Shown here in pieces: positions 25,902 to 34,578 of a DNA stretch of 64,000 nucleotides. Within the stretch, counting starts at the first letter, position 1. Each line of letters opens with the position of its first letter. Both the position numbers and the translations under genes were made by a program. The notes under the pieces are model-generated. The model saw nothing but the letters and a program-made list of their open reading frames with translations, did no database searches and had not been told where the DNA came from. Source of the stretch: Bacillota bacterium (GTDB lineage: Bacteria > Bacillota > Clostridia > Peptostreptococcales > Anaerovoracaceae); NCBI GenBank assembly GCA_019420525.1, contig JAHZHA010000035.1, positions 44,903-108,902 on the forward strand. The letters run 5' to 3'.

Positions 25902-26657
25902 ATGTTTGGAAAGATAATATACTACGATAAAAAGACAATTGAAGAGTATAAAGGGATTATTAATGGAAGAAAGCCGCTGGAAATTGGAGAATATGAGGTG
26001 ACAAATGACCGAGGGGTAGGCTTTGATTTTAGAGCTGTATCCGCAGATACAAAAGCTACAAAAAAATATACTGCAAAGGTAATTGAAAGTATGCTTTATG
26101 ATTGTGCAGAATTTGAGAAAATGCTTTATGGAAGAGATGATTATTTTGATTTTACACAGTCTTCTAAATATGATATGAGTACGGTTCAAAGAGGATGTAT
26201 CATAAAATTAGATTCATATTTAGAAATCCCTGAAGGTTTTGATATTATGCAATTGATTGATCGTTTTAAGCCGTTAATAATGAATTCTTTTGATACAGAA
26301 GAAATGGATCAAACAGGTAAAGAAGCATTAAAAGTCTTTTTGGGAAACGCTAAAGCCACTAAGATCCCGTTAGTTATAGACAATGATGAATATTTATTGT
26401 CATCAAAGATTAATCAAGAATACCTGATAAGTGATTATGAAGATCTAGAAGAATTTGAAAATGAACAAGTTACAATATTAGCAAGAATGGCTTCTGGAAT
26501 CATCAAGGAGGATAGACCATATTATGATCCATTAAAAGATTTCATATCCCTTAATCGTATGATGAGGAAAAGTATAAAAGATCGAGGTGATGAACTTCAA
26601 CCGTTAATGCTTGATAGAAAATATCGCCAAATAGATATACTTGCAATTTACCGTTAG
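25902..26657 (+). CDS. Uncharacterised protein between hsdS and hsdR (DUF6414-like?)
   Basis: This is a 251-residue soluble protein beginning MFGKIIYYDKKTIEEYKGIINGRKP. The start, the central VQRGCIIKLDSYLEIPEG and the strand-rich C-terminal half recall a family I know as DUF6414, found near RM genes. I am not certain of that link. No catalytic motif, signal peptide or membrane segment is visible. The ATG follows AAAGGAGAACAGC, only 12 bases after hsdS, and hsdR begins 40 bases after it, so it is clearly part of the operon. The composition is AT-rich like hsdS. Possible roles are a specificity-switching or anti-restriction partner, but this is inference from position only. Confidence 0.55.
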   Translation: MFGKIIYYDKKTIEEYKGIINGRKPLEIGEYEVTNDRGVGFDFRAVSADTKATKKYTAKVIESMLYDCAEFEKMLYGRDDYFDFTQSSKYDMSTVQRGCIIKLDSYLEIPEGFDIMQLIDRFKPLIMNSFDTEEMDQTGKEALKVFLGNAKATKIPLVIDNDEYLLSSKINQEYLISDYEDLEEFENEQVTILARMASGIIKEDRPYYDPLKDFISLNRMMRKSIKDRGDELQPLMLDRKYRQIDILAIYR

Positions 26658-26697
26658 ATATAATTAAAGAGATTATATAAGGAATGGGGTGATTTTC

Positions 26698-29600
26698 ATG
26701 ACCAACTTTGATTTCCTTAAGAATGAACCGCAATTTGATTCTTTCGCGGATGTGGCCATTTCGGCTGAGAAAATATTACATATCGATATGGAGGCAAGTG
26801 TGATCAATTGCCGCCGGGCCATGGAGTTTGCCGTCAAATGGATGTATTCCGTAGATGGTTCGCTTGTCATGCCGTATCAGGATACGTTGGTCAGCCTGAT
26901 GAGCACAGAAGAGTTCCGGGATATTGTAGATCCGGATCTTTGGAGAAGACTGGATTTTATCCGCAAAGTGGGAAACAATGCGGCTCATAATGGCAAGAAG
27001 ATCACCCTGGATCAGGCAAAATTATGTCTGGAAAATCTGTATATCTTTCTGGATTTTGTGGCGTATTGTTATGCCAAAGATTATACGGAAGGAGAGTTTC
27101 ATGCAGAACTCCTTGAAGAACAGAAACAGCCTGTTTCAGAAGAAGTGCCGCTAATTTCGGAAATCGATCTGAAAGCGCTCATCGCGGAAAATCAGGCATT
27201 GAAAGAGCAGCTGACTGCAAGGCGTGAAGAACAGCAGCAGACCTATGTACCCAAACCTCTTGATTTGTCCGAGTATAAGACAAGAAAGATTTACATCGAT
27301 ACCATGCTGATGGATGCAGGATGGACAGAAGGAAAAAACTGGATCAATGAAGTGGAACTTCCGGGAATGCCGAATAAATCAGAGGTGGGATATGCAGATT
27401 ATGTGCTCTATGACGATGCGCATAGACCGCTTGCGGTAATTGAGGCAAAACGCACCTGTGTGGATGTGGCAAAAGGACGCCAGCAGGCAAAGCTGTATGC
27501 AGATATTCTGGAAAAACAGTACGGCAGAAGACCGGTTGTTTTCCTGACAAATGGATTTGATACGAGGATTGATGACGGGCAGTATCCGGAACGAAGAGTA
27601 TCCATGATCTATTCCAAACGGGATCTGGAAAAATGGTTCAATCTGCAGTCTATGAAGACAAGTCTGAAACATATTACTGTAGATAAGAATATTGCGGGAC
27701 GGTATTACCAGGAAGGCGCGGTTAAGGCAGTCTGTGACAGCTTTGGAAACAACAAGCGCAGGAAAGCATTATTGGTTATGGCGACAGGTTCCGGGAAAAC
27801 AAGAACCGTTATTTCGTTGTGCGACGTATTGCTGCGGCATGGCTGGGTAAAGAATATCCTGTTCCTGGCAGATCGGAATTCTCTGGTTACACAGGCAAAA
27901 CGAAGTTTTGTGAATCTTCTTCCGGATTTATCTGTGACAAATCTGTGTGAGGAAAAGGATAATTATCAGGCTCATTGTGTTTTTTCGACTTATCAGACTA
28001 TGATGAACTGTATCGATTCTGTGAAAGATGAGGAGGGAAAACTGTTTACCTGCGGACATTTCGATCTGGTCATCTGTGATGAGGCCCATCGGTCTATTTA
28101 TAATAAATACAAAGATATTTTCAACTATTTTGATGCGCCGCTGGTAGGCTTGACAGCTACGCCAAAGGACGAAATTGATAAGAATACCTACAATATTTTT
28201 GAACTGGAAAATGGCGTGCCTACATACGGGTATGAACTGGCACAGGCCGTCAAAGACGGATATCTGGTAGATTTCCTTTCCGTAGAATCTTCTCTGAAAT
28301 TTATTGAAGAGGGAATCGTGTATGATGAATTATCAGAAGAAGACAAGGAAGCCTATGAAGCGACGTTTGAAGACGAGAACGGAGAACTTCCTGAAAGAAT
28401 CAGCTCTTCTGCATTGAATTCCTGGCTGTTTAATGAGGATACCATAAAGAAGGTTCTCCATATTCTTATGACCGAAGGGATTCGTATCAATTATGGAGAA
28501 ACTTTGGGAAAGACGATTATCTTTGCCAAAAATCACGACCATGCGGAAAAGATTCTGGAAATCTTCGGAAAAGAGTATCCGAATCTGCCGAGGTATGCGA
28601 AAGTCATCGATAATTATATGACTTATGCCCAGAGTGCTATAGATGAATTCTCAGAGCCAAATAAACTTCCTCAGATTGCAATTTCCGTAGATATGCTGGA
28701 CACAGGAATCGACGTGCCGGAAGTATTGAATCTGGTCTTTTTCAAGAAGGTTATGAGTAAAGCGAAATTCTGGCAGATGATCGGACGGGGAACCCGTCTG
28801 TGCCCCGGATTGCTGGACGGAGAGGACAAGCAGAAATTTTATATTTTCGATTTTTGCGGCAATTTTGAGTTTTTCCGCATGAACAAAGGAAAGGCAACCG
28901 CTAATATGATGGCGCTGCAGGGAGCGATTTTTAATCTGGAATTTCAGATCACTTACAAACTGCAGGATCTGGAATATCAGACAGAACGATTGATCGCCTA
29001 CCGGAATGCATTGATACAGCATATGAGTGAGAAAGTGCAGGAACTGAATCGGGAAAACTTTGCAGTTCGTCAGCATTTAAAATATGTGGATCTGTATTCC
29101 AATCAGTCCAACTATCAGACTCTGAGTTATGAGGATACGCTGCTTGTAAGGGAAGAACTGGCTCCTCTGATCCTGCCGGATGGTGATGAGGCAAGTGCAG
29201 TTCGGTTTGATGCACTGATGTATGGCATAGAGCTGGCATATCTGATTGGAAACAAATATGGAAAAGCCCGGAGTGATCTATTGAAAAAAGTCAGTGCGAT
29301 TTCTACGGTGGCCAATATACCGGAAATTATGGTACAGGCAGAGCTGATCAATCAGATTCTCCATACGGATTATCTGGATCGTGCCGGAATCAATGAATTT
29401 GAACATATCCGGGAAAGCCTTCGTGGTCTGATGAAGTATCTTCCTAAAAAGAAGGTGCGTTACGACACAAACTTCGAAGATGACATTCTGTCCATTGAAT
29501 GGAAAGAGTCAGAACTGGAGAACGATGATCTGAAGAATTATAAGGCAAAGGCGGAATATTATGTCCGTCAGCACCAGGATGACCTTGTCATCGCGAAACT

Positions 29601-29994
29601 GAAAAAGAATAAACCGATGACTCAGGATGATATCAAAAAACTGGAAAAAATTCTGTGGAGTGAACTGGGAACGAAGGATGAATATGAAGCAGAATATGGG
29701 GACAAGCCTCTGGGCGAATTTGTCCGTGAGATCGTGGGCCTGGACATGAACGCTGCAAAAGAAGCATTTTCTGAATACCTGAATGAAGCCAATCTGGACA
29801 GCAGACAGATTTACTTTGTGAACCAGATCGTTGAATATATCGTACATAACGGATTGCTGAAGGATTTTTCTGTGCTGCAGGAACCACCGTTCACAGATCA
29901 GGGAAGTGTTGTGGACATTTTTACTGATTTGAATGTGTGGATGGGGATAAGAAAAGTTATTGAAGGGATCAATGATAATGCGAAGGTGGCGTAA
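26698..29994 (+). CDS. hsdR: Type I restriction endonuclease subunit HsdR
   Basis: This is a 1098-residue restriction and translocation subunit. An N-terminal DUF4145-like helical region (about 1-130) precedes the PD-(D/E)xK nuclease (about 225-260). That nuclease has the Asp in VGYADYVLYDD and the Glu and Lys in VIEAKR. A superfamily 2 helicase motor follows, with Walker A ATGSGKTRT (about residue 362), the DEAHRS box (about 461), LTATP and the arginine-finger motif QMIGRGTRLCPG. The C-terminal part resembles the EcoEI-type HsdR tail. The in-frame GTG at 26689 is possible, but ATG 26698 follows GGGGTGATTTTC. All motifs are intact, so restriction should be functional. It ends the RM block; an SRPBCC gene follows after 127 bases. 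Confidence 0.94.
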   Translation: MTNFDFLKNEPQFDSFADVAISAEKILHIDMEASVINCRRAMEFAVKWMYSVDGSLVMPYQDTLVSLMSTEEFRDIVDPDLWRRLDFIRKVGNNAAHNGKKITLDQAKLCLENLYIFLDFVAYCYAKDYTEGEFHAELLEEQKQPVSEEVPLISEIDLKALIAENQALKEQLTARREEQQQTYVPKPLDLSEYKTRKIYIDTMLMDAGWTEGKNWINEVELPGMPNKSEVGYADYVLYDDAHRPLAVIEAKRTCVDVAKGRQQAKLYADILEKQYGRRPVVFLTNGFDTRIDDGQYPERRVSMIYSKRDLEKWFNLQSMKTSLKHITVDKNIAGRYYQEGAVKAVCDSFGNNKRRKALLVMATGSGKTRTVISLCDVLLRHGWVKNILFLADRNSLVTQAKRSFVNLLPDLSVTNLCEEKDNYQAHCVFSTYQTMMNCIDSVKDEEGKLFTCGHFDLVICDEAHRSIYNKYKDIFNYFDAPLVGLTATPKDEIDKNTYNIFELENGVPTYGYELAQAVKDGYLVDFLSVESSLKFIEEGIVYDELSEEDKEAYEATFEDENGELPERISSSALNSWLFNEDTIKKVLHILMTEGIRINYGETLGKTIIFAKNHDHAEKILEIFGKEYPNLPRYAKVIDNYMTYAQSAIDEFSEPNKLPQIAISVDMLDTGIDVPEVLNLVFFKKVMSKAKFWQMIGRGTRLCPGLLDGEDKQKFYIFDFCGNFEFFRMNKGKATANMMALQGAIFNLEFQITYKLQDLEYQTERLIAYRNALIQHMSEKVQELNRENFAVRQHLKYVDLYSNQSNYQTLSYEDTLLVREELAPLILPDGDEASAVRFDALMYGIELAYLIGNKYGKARSDLLKKVSAISTVANIPEIMVQAELINQILHTDYLDRAGINEFEHIRESLRGLMKYLPKKKVRYDTNFEDDILSIEWKESELENDDLKNYKAKAEYYVRQHQDDLVIAKLKKNKPMTQDDIKKLEKILWSELGTKDEYEAEYGDKPLGEFVREIVGLDMNAAKEAFSEYLNEANLDSRQIYFVNQIVEYIVHNGLLKDFSVLQEPPFTDQGSVVDIFTDLNVWMGIRKVIEGINDNAKVA

Positions 29995-30121
29995 AATGCG
30001 TATATAAGCAGCAGAAACAAACAGATATCAGGGAAGAGGACGTTTGTTGTGCCTGATATAGAAGATTATGAGCATGAACGTGCAGAGAAAAAGCTGTTAA
30101 TAAAGTTTCAGGTGAGGTGTT

Positions 30122-30544
30122 ATGGCAAAAGCGAATATAAAAGTTACATTATTGTGCCCTGTAGAGAAAGTCTGGAATACGGTGACAGATCTTTCAGACT
30201 GGAGATGGCGCAGCGATCTGGAAAAGATTGAGGTGACCGGCGAGAAGACTTTTATCGAAACCGCAAAGAACGGGATGGAAACCAGGTTTACGGAAACTCT
30301 CAAAAAACAATATGAAGTGTGGGAGTTTGATCTGGAAAATGAAAATATAAAAGGAAAATGGAGCGGGAGATTTTACAGACATGGGGAACATACCACACTG
30401 GATTTTACGGAAGAAGTAACAGCAAAAAAATTCTGGCTGAAGCCCCTTGTTCAGAGATATCTGCGAAGGCAGCAGAGACAGTATTTTTCAGATTTAAAGA
30501 AAAAACTGGGCTGCCGGGAGGCCGGTATGATCCAGGTGCTGTAA
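30122..30544 (+). CDS. SRPBCC-fold (START-like) protein
   Basis: This 140-residue protein fits the polyketide-cyclase/START-like SRPBCC superfamily, which binds hydrophobic ligands in a deep pocket. It begins ANIKVTLLCPVEKVWNTVTDLSDWRWRSDLEKIEV, the characteristic first strand, helix and DWRW turn. It ends with a long amphipathic helix (VQRYLRRQQRQYFSDLKKKL). The start follows TTTCAGGTGAGGTGTT. It lies 127 bases after hsdR in the same direction. The ligand is unknown and there is no sign that it belongs functionally to the RM system. It may be host DNA at the right edge of the island. Confidence 0.7.
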   Translation: MAKANIKVTLLCPVEKVWNTVTDLSDWRWRSDLEKIEVTGEKTFIETAKNGMETRFTETLKKQYEVWEFDLENENIKGKWSGRFYRHGEHTTLDFTEEVTAKKFWLKPLVQRYLRRQQRQYFSDLKKKLGCREAGMIQVL

Positions 30545-30859
30545 TGAACTGGACAGAAGGGACGCTCAGGCGGAAAAGAAAGCATGCGGAGAGCGTCATG
30601 CGCAACACAGGTAAGGTCGATATGGATATCATCAATGGATTGACCATGCTGATTTCAGAGAAATCGGCACCGTGATCTGCTTTAGAAAGTGGTCTGACGA
30701 GAAAAAAGAGCAGGCCGATATAAACAGACCTTTGAGAGCTTCGTCGTTCTCTATGAGAGATATAAGTCCAAGCTGAAGCTAGCCTCTTGATCACCAAGGA
30801 GAATATTATTCTGCAATGCAAGCCTCCGTCAACACATGTCCGGTTCCTCAAAATAGAAC
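30545..30859. other. Spacer with no convincing gene (possible decayed coding DNA)
   Basis: A 43-codon frame starts at 30544 (TAATG overlap with the SRPBCC stop) and ends at 30675. It has no separate ribosome-binding site and no known family. A second short frame around 30672-30775 (reading KWSDEKKEQADINRPLR) is also interrupted. The pieces look like remains of one or more lost genes, but I could not assign a parent family. The promoter of the next regulator begins at 30860. Confidence 0.4.
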
Positions 30860-30889
30860 TTGTGTCTATGTTTGCCAGCGCATTATAAT
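30860..30889 (+). promoter_or_regulatory. Promoter of the first HTH/LuxR regulator
   Basis: TTGTGT (30860-30865) and a perfect TATAAT (30884-30889) are separated by 18 bases. They lie 33 bases before the start codon at 30923. Confidence 0.65.
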
Positions 30890-30922
30890 AGAGAAAAGAA
30901 ATTTGTCTCTGGAGGTGTAGCG

Positions 30923-32101
30923 ATGGAATATCTCACAGTGCGGGAGATTGCCGAAAAATGGGGCGTTTCACAGCGTATGGTACAACGGTTGTGCGTGGAT
31001 GGACGTATCTCTGGAGCCCGAAAATTCACCCGAGTCTGGGCGATTCCCGCAGATGCGGAAAAGCCTCAGGATCATCGGCTCGCTCAGTCGAAGCCGCTTG
31101 GGCTGCTCATGGACAGCGGAAATCTTATGCCTCTGATGAATACCGCTTTTGCGCCGGGACATTGTCTGACTGCGGCAGAGGACATGGCAGAGGGTCCGCG
31201 GCGGGACATTGCCATGGCAGAATACCATTATTTTAAAGGAAAACCCGAGATAACAGCCAAAGAGATGGAACCCTATCTGGTCAGTGAGGATATAGGCGCC
31301 CGGCTCTCTGCCTGCCTGCTCTCTGCCTACGCCAATCTCTCTCTGGGGCGTATTCAGCGGGCTCGGTTTGCCCTTCAGGAGTTGAATACGGCCTTGATCA
31401 GAGAGAAATCCCCAGAAGCAGAGGCGGCATCCGCCTTTACGGCGGCGGCAGGGGCAGTTCTGCTCCATCTGCCCCTGCCGAAGGGATTGCCAAGTGTCCA
31501 CGATTTTCTGCCTCAGCTGTCCCCCGGACTGCGAGCCTTTGCCCTGTATGTATTTGCCCACTATCGTTATCTTCAGGGAGATTATGGCCCCAGTGCCGGC
31601 ATTGTGGAGGGAGCGCTGGCTATGGGAGCCCAGCGCTATCCCATCTCTGCCATCTATCTGCATTTGGTGGCGGTGATGGATTATATGAGTCTAAAGCAGA
31701 CGGACAGAGCAAAAAGACATCTTCTGGCTGCCTGGGAATTAGCGCGGCCGGATGATCTGATTGAAGGTTTCGGAGAACATCACGGACTGCTGGGTGGGCT
31801 GCTGGAGGCTGTCATCAAACCGCAGTGGCCCGATGATTTCAAGCGAATTATCGACATTACCTATCGTTTTTCCGCAGGATGGCGCAGAATTCATAACCCG
31901 GAGACGGGTCACGATGTGGCCGACGACCTGACTACCACAGAGTTTGCCGCTTCCATGCTGGCGGCTCGCGGATGGACTAATCAGGAGATTGCCGATCACA
32001 TGCACATCTCTCCCAACACGGTGAAGCGGTATATCTCCACCTCTCTGGAAAAACTCCACATCTGCCGTCGTCAGGATCTGAAGCAATTTATGCTGCTGTA
32101 A
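30923..32101 (+). CDS. Dual-HTH regulator (excisionase/MerR-like N-terminus, LuxR-type C-terminus), copy 1
   Basis: This 392-residue regulator has two different DNA-binding domains. Residues 1-50 form a HTH_17/excisionase-like winged helix (YLTVREIAEKWGVSQRMVQRLCVDG, then a WAIP turn). The last 65 residues form a LuxR/GerE helix-turn-helix (LAARGWTNQEIADHMHISPNTVKRYISTSLEKL). Between them is a roughly 250-residue helical region like the tetratricopeptide-type arm of MalT relatives. There is no phosphorylation domain and no signal peptide. The ATG follows GGAGGTGTAGCG. The second copy at 38484 is closely similar over its whole length, with long identical blocks such as LIEGFGEHHGLLGG and DVADDLTTTEFA. 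Both copies stand directly upstream of SLH surface-protein genes and the same 55-bp element. I infer that it controls them. Confidence 0.75.
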   Translation: MEYLTVREIAEKWGVSQRMVQRLCVDGRISGARKFTRVWAIPADAEKPQDHRLAQSKPLGLLMDSGNLMPLMNTAFAPGHCLTAAEDMAEGPRRDIAMAEYHYFKGKPEITAKEMEPYLVSEDIGARLSACLLSAYANLSLGRIQRARFALQELNTALIREKSPEAEAASAFTAAAGAVLLHLPLPKGLPSVHDFLPQLSPGLRAFALYVFAHYRYLQGDYGPSAGIVEGALAMGAQRYPISAIYLHLVAVMDYMSLKQTDRAKRHLLAAWELARPDDLIEGFGEHHGLLGGLLEAVIKPQWPDDFKRIIDITYRFSAGWRRIHNPETGHDVADDLTTTEFAASMLAARGWTNQEIADHMHISPNTVKRYISTSLEKLHICRRQDLKQFMLL

Positions 32102-32120
32102 AAAAGAAAAGCTCATACTA

Positions 32121-32175
32121 ATGCCCGCGGTAAGCCCCGCGGGCATTACCCGTTTTTGTTGGTTTAGTGGGTGAT
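32121..32175 (+). promoter_or_regulatory. 55-bp composite element, copy 1 (hairpin plus 31-bp inverted repeat)
   Basis: A 10-bp hairpin (ATGCCCGCGG, 6-base loop, CCGCGGGCAT; 32121-32146) shares its last two bases with a 31-bp inverted repeat (32145-32175). The repeat has arms ATTACCC and GGGTGAT. The element begins 20 bases after the regulator stop. A GTTTTTG tract makes the first hairpin a plausible terminator. A TATGAT at 32192-32197 could be a -10 element for the downstream genes. The same element with identical lengths occurs at 39707-39761. Confidence 0.7.
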
Positions 32176-32266
32176 GACGGAGAAACTTTTCTATGATAGA
32201 GTGATGATATTCTTAAGAATACAGTTCGGAGAAGAGAATTGGGCAGAGGAAAGAGGTGGCGGCAGC

Positions 32267-32551
32267 ATGAAACGGACAAGGCGGCATGATATAGAGGGGG
32301 CGATTTTGGATGTCCCCCTGCGCTATGATGCCAAGGCTCAGATGGACATCGAAGAGTATCCGGATCTAATCAAGTATCCGCTCTATACCCCCGCAGGGGA
32401 GAGAGTTATGCTAACCATCGAAGATGCCTGTGATCTGGGGGAAACAGCAGACGGGGTGCAGTGTATTGACTGCGGCTCCTGTGTCTATTACCGCCAGGCG
32501 CCGGACTCTTTGTTGGGGGTGTGCGTCCACGCGAAACACCGATGCGGCTGA
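32267..32551 (+). CDS. Small Cys-rich protein upstream of the first SLH gene
   Basis: This is a 94-residue protein of no family I can name with confidence. It begins MKRTRRHDIEGAILDVPLRYD and ends with four clustered cysteines (CIDCGSCVYY, then CVHAKHRC), which suggests metal binding. There is no signal peptide. The open frame continues upstream to 32171, but the ATG at 32267 follows AAGAGGTGGCGGCAGC, and an earlier start would lie in the inverted repeat. It is the first gene after the composite element and precedes the first SLH gene by 97 bases. There is no equivalent in the second module. Confidence 0.5.
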   Translation: MKRTRRHDIEGAILDVPLRYDAKAQMDIEEYPDLIKYPLYTPAGERVMLTIEDACDLGETADGVQCIDCGSCVYYRQAPDSLLGVCVHAKHRCG

Positions 32552-32648
32552 GCGCAGCGAAAGTCAGGACTTCCGATCCGGCAACAGACCATCAGCCGCA
32601 AAAGATTCCGGGATACATAAAACACAAGGGTAAAGAAAGGAGAAACGA

Positions 32649-34508
32649 ATGAAACGGATAAAAAAACGAACACTTGCTTTAGTTGTCAGCCTGCTTTTGG
32701 CTCAGGGCCTGATGTCTCCGGCAGCGCTGGCGGCAGATACCAGCTCCTGCATCTATATAGGCGGCGTAGAACTTATCGGCAGCGCAGATCAGCCGGCCTA
32801 TGCCACGACGGATTCCAGCGGAAAAGTAAACGCGGACGGTAACCCAGATAACTACAATATGAAGTGGGATGGGGAAACGCTGACGCTCAACGGAGCTAAT
32901 ATAACCGGCTGGTATTCATACATCGATAGTTACGGCGATTCCAACAGCGCCGCGATTTACCATGACGGAGACATACAAATCTTGCTCGAGGGGGAGAACA
33001 CCGTCACTGGCCGTGTCACTGACAGTGAACTTGATAACGGCATCGCTGTCATAGGGGATCTCACGATCTCCGGCAGCGGCAGCCTGAAGGCCACGGGCGG
33101 CTATGATGGCATCACCTCCCAAAATGGCGATCTGACCATTCTCAGCGGTGATGTAATGGCCGAAGGTGGGTCCGGCGGTATCTCAACCTACGATGGCGGC
33201 CTGACTATTTCAGGCGGTGAGGTGACAGTCACAGGCAACGGAAGCTATTACGACGTCTCCTCTGAGATTAATTTGTCCTATGGATTCTACATCGAAGGAG
33301 ACTGTACCGTTTCCGGCGGTAAAGTGACGACCACGGCGCATGCTGATTTTCCCTACATCACGAGAGCTTACGGCATGTACATCTTTGGAGAAAGCGGTCT
33401 TACCATCTCCGGTGGGGAAGTTGCAGCCGCTGCCACAGGAGAAAACGGACAACGGTTTGGCATCGACGCCTTCGAAGGTGCTGTCATCCGGGGCGGAACC
33501 GTGAATGCAACCGGTGGCTATGCCGGTATCTTTACCCAAAGCGCCAGCAAGGGTGATATCATCATTGAAGGAGGTACGGTTACGGCGACTGCAGACGAGG
33601 AGAGCGGTTATGGCGTCTATGCCCGCACCAACATTATCATCCGGGACGGTAACGTCACTGCCTCCGCTGTGGAGGATAACGGATATGGTGTCTGCGTCAA
33701 ATACGGTGACGTGGTCATCCAGGGCGGCGAAGTCATCGCTGACGGCAAGGCGGCAGGCATAAACTCAGAAGAAGGCGATATCATTGTCGATCCCCGGGAC
33801 GGGCGGCAGTTCACCGTGACTGCGGGAAACGATGCAGACACCGCGGCAGCTATTAATGGCTCGCCTTTTGAGGAGGAGGCTGTCATCAGCAGCATGCTGG
33901 ACGGCGTGAAATATTTCCGCTGTATCTCCCGCACCGGAGAACTGTTCTTTACCGACGTAGCGGCAGGCAGCTGGTATTACGATGCGGTGGACTATGTCTG
34001 CGCCGCCGGCCTAATGAACGGCACCGGTGCTTCCGCCTTCAGCCCCGGTCTGGCGGCGTCCCGTGCCACGGCGGTCACCAGTATCTGGCGTATGGCGGGC
34101 AGCCCGGCAGTAGATTACCTGATGGACTTCAGCGACGTGGACCAGGCGTCCTGGTATGGTGAGGCCATCTGCTGGGCGGCCAGCGAGGGTGTCGCAGGCG
34201 GCTACGGCGGCGGGCAATTTGGCCCTGGCGACTCCGTGACCCGAGAGCAGTTTGCGGTAATGCTCTATCGCTATGTCCAGGATCAGGGATATGATGTGTC
34301 CATTGGAGAGGAGACCAATATCCTCAGCTATACTGACGCCCTTGACGTGTCCCAATGGGCTGTTCCGGCCGTACAGTGGGCCTGCGGCGCCGGAATCATC
34401 ACCGGTACTGGCGACGGCAGTACCCTTGGGCCTCAGGAGCCGGTCACCCGTGCCCAGATGGCAGTCATGCTGCAGAGATTCTGCCAGCTGAACCGTGACG
34501 GGGAGTGA
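32649..34508 (+). CDS. SLH-domain surface protein with beta-helix repeats
   Basis: This is a 619-residue exported protein. A signal peptide covers about residues 1-29 (basic start, LALVVSLLLAQGLM, cleavage near ALAAD). A parallel beta-helix-like domain follows (about 30-415), built of ISGGxVTATG-type turns; sequences of this kind are often called carbohydrate-binding. Its opening module (CIYIGGVELIGS...YNMKWDGETLTLNGANI) recurs twice in the next gene. Three S-layer-homology repeats end the protein (FTDVAAGSWYYDAVDYV, FSDVDQASWYGEAICWA, YTDALDVSQWAVPAVQWA). These would anchor it to pyruvylated secondary cell-wall polymer. The start follows AAAGAAAGGAGAAACGA. Binding target unknown; attachment to mucus or dietary glycans is plausible but unproven. 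It is probably co-transcribed with the next gene (70-base gap). Confidence 0.8.
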   Translation: MKRIKKRTLALVVSLLLAQGLMSPAALAADTSSCIYIGGVELIGSADQPAYATTDSSGKVNADGNPDNYNMKWDGETLTLNGANITGWYSYIDSYGDSNSAAIYHDGDIQILLEGENTVTGRVTDSELDNGIAVIGDLTISGSGSLKATGGYDGITSQNGDLTILSGDVMAEGGSGGISTYDGGLTISGGEVTVTGNGSYYDVSSEINLSYGFYIEGDCTVSGGKVTTTAHADFPYITRAYGMYIFGESGLTISGGEVAAAATGENGQRFGIDAFEGAVIRGGTVNATGGYAGIFTQSASKGDIIIEGGTVTATADEESGYGVYARTNIIIRDGNVTASAVEDNGYGVCVKYGDVVIQGGEVIADGKAAGINSEEGDIIVDPRDGRQFTVTAGNDADTAAAINGSPFEEEAVISSMLDGVKYFRCISRTGELFFTDVAAGSWYYDAVDYVCAAGLMNGTGASAFSPGLAASRATAVTSIWRMAGSPAVDYLMDFSDVDQASWYGEAICWAASEGVAGGYGGGQFGPGDSVTREQFAVMLYRYVQDQGYDVSIGEETNILSYTDALDVSQWAVPAVQWACGAGIITGTGDGSTLGPQEPVTRAQMAVMLQRFCQLNRDGE

Positions 34509-34578
34509 TTGGAACTAAGGAAAGCAGTATTGTAAACATGCAGAAGGATCCTACGAACAATAAGAGGAGGAACCTAAT

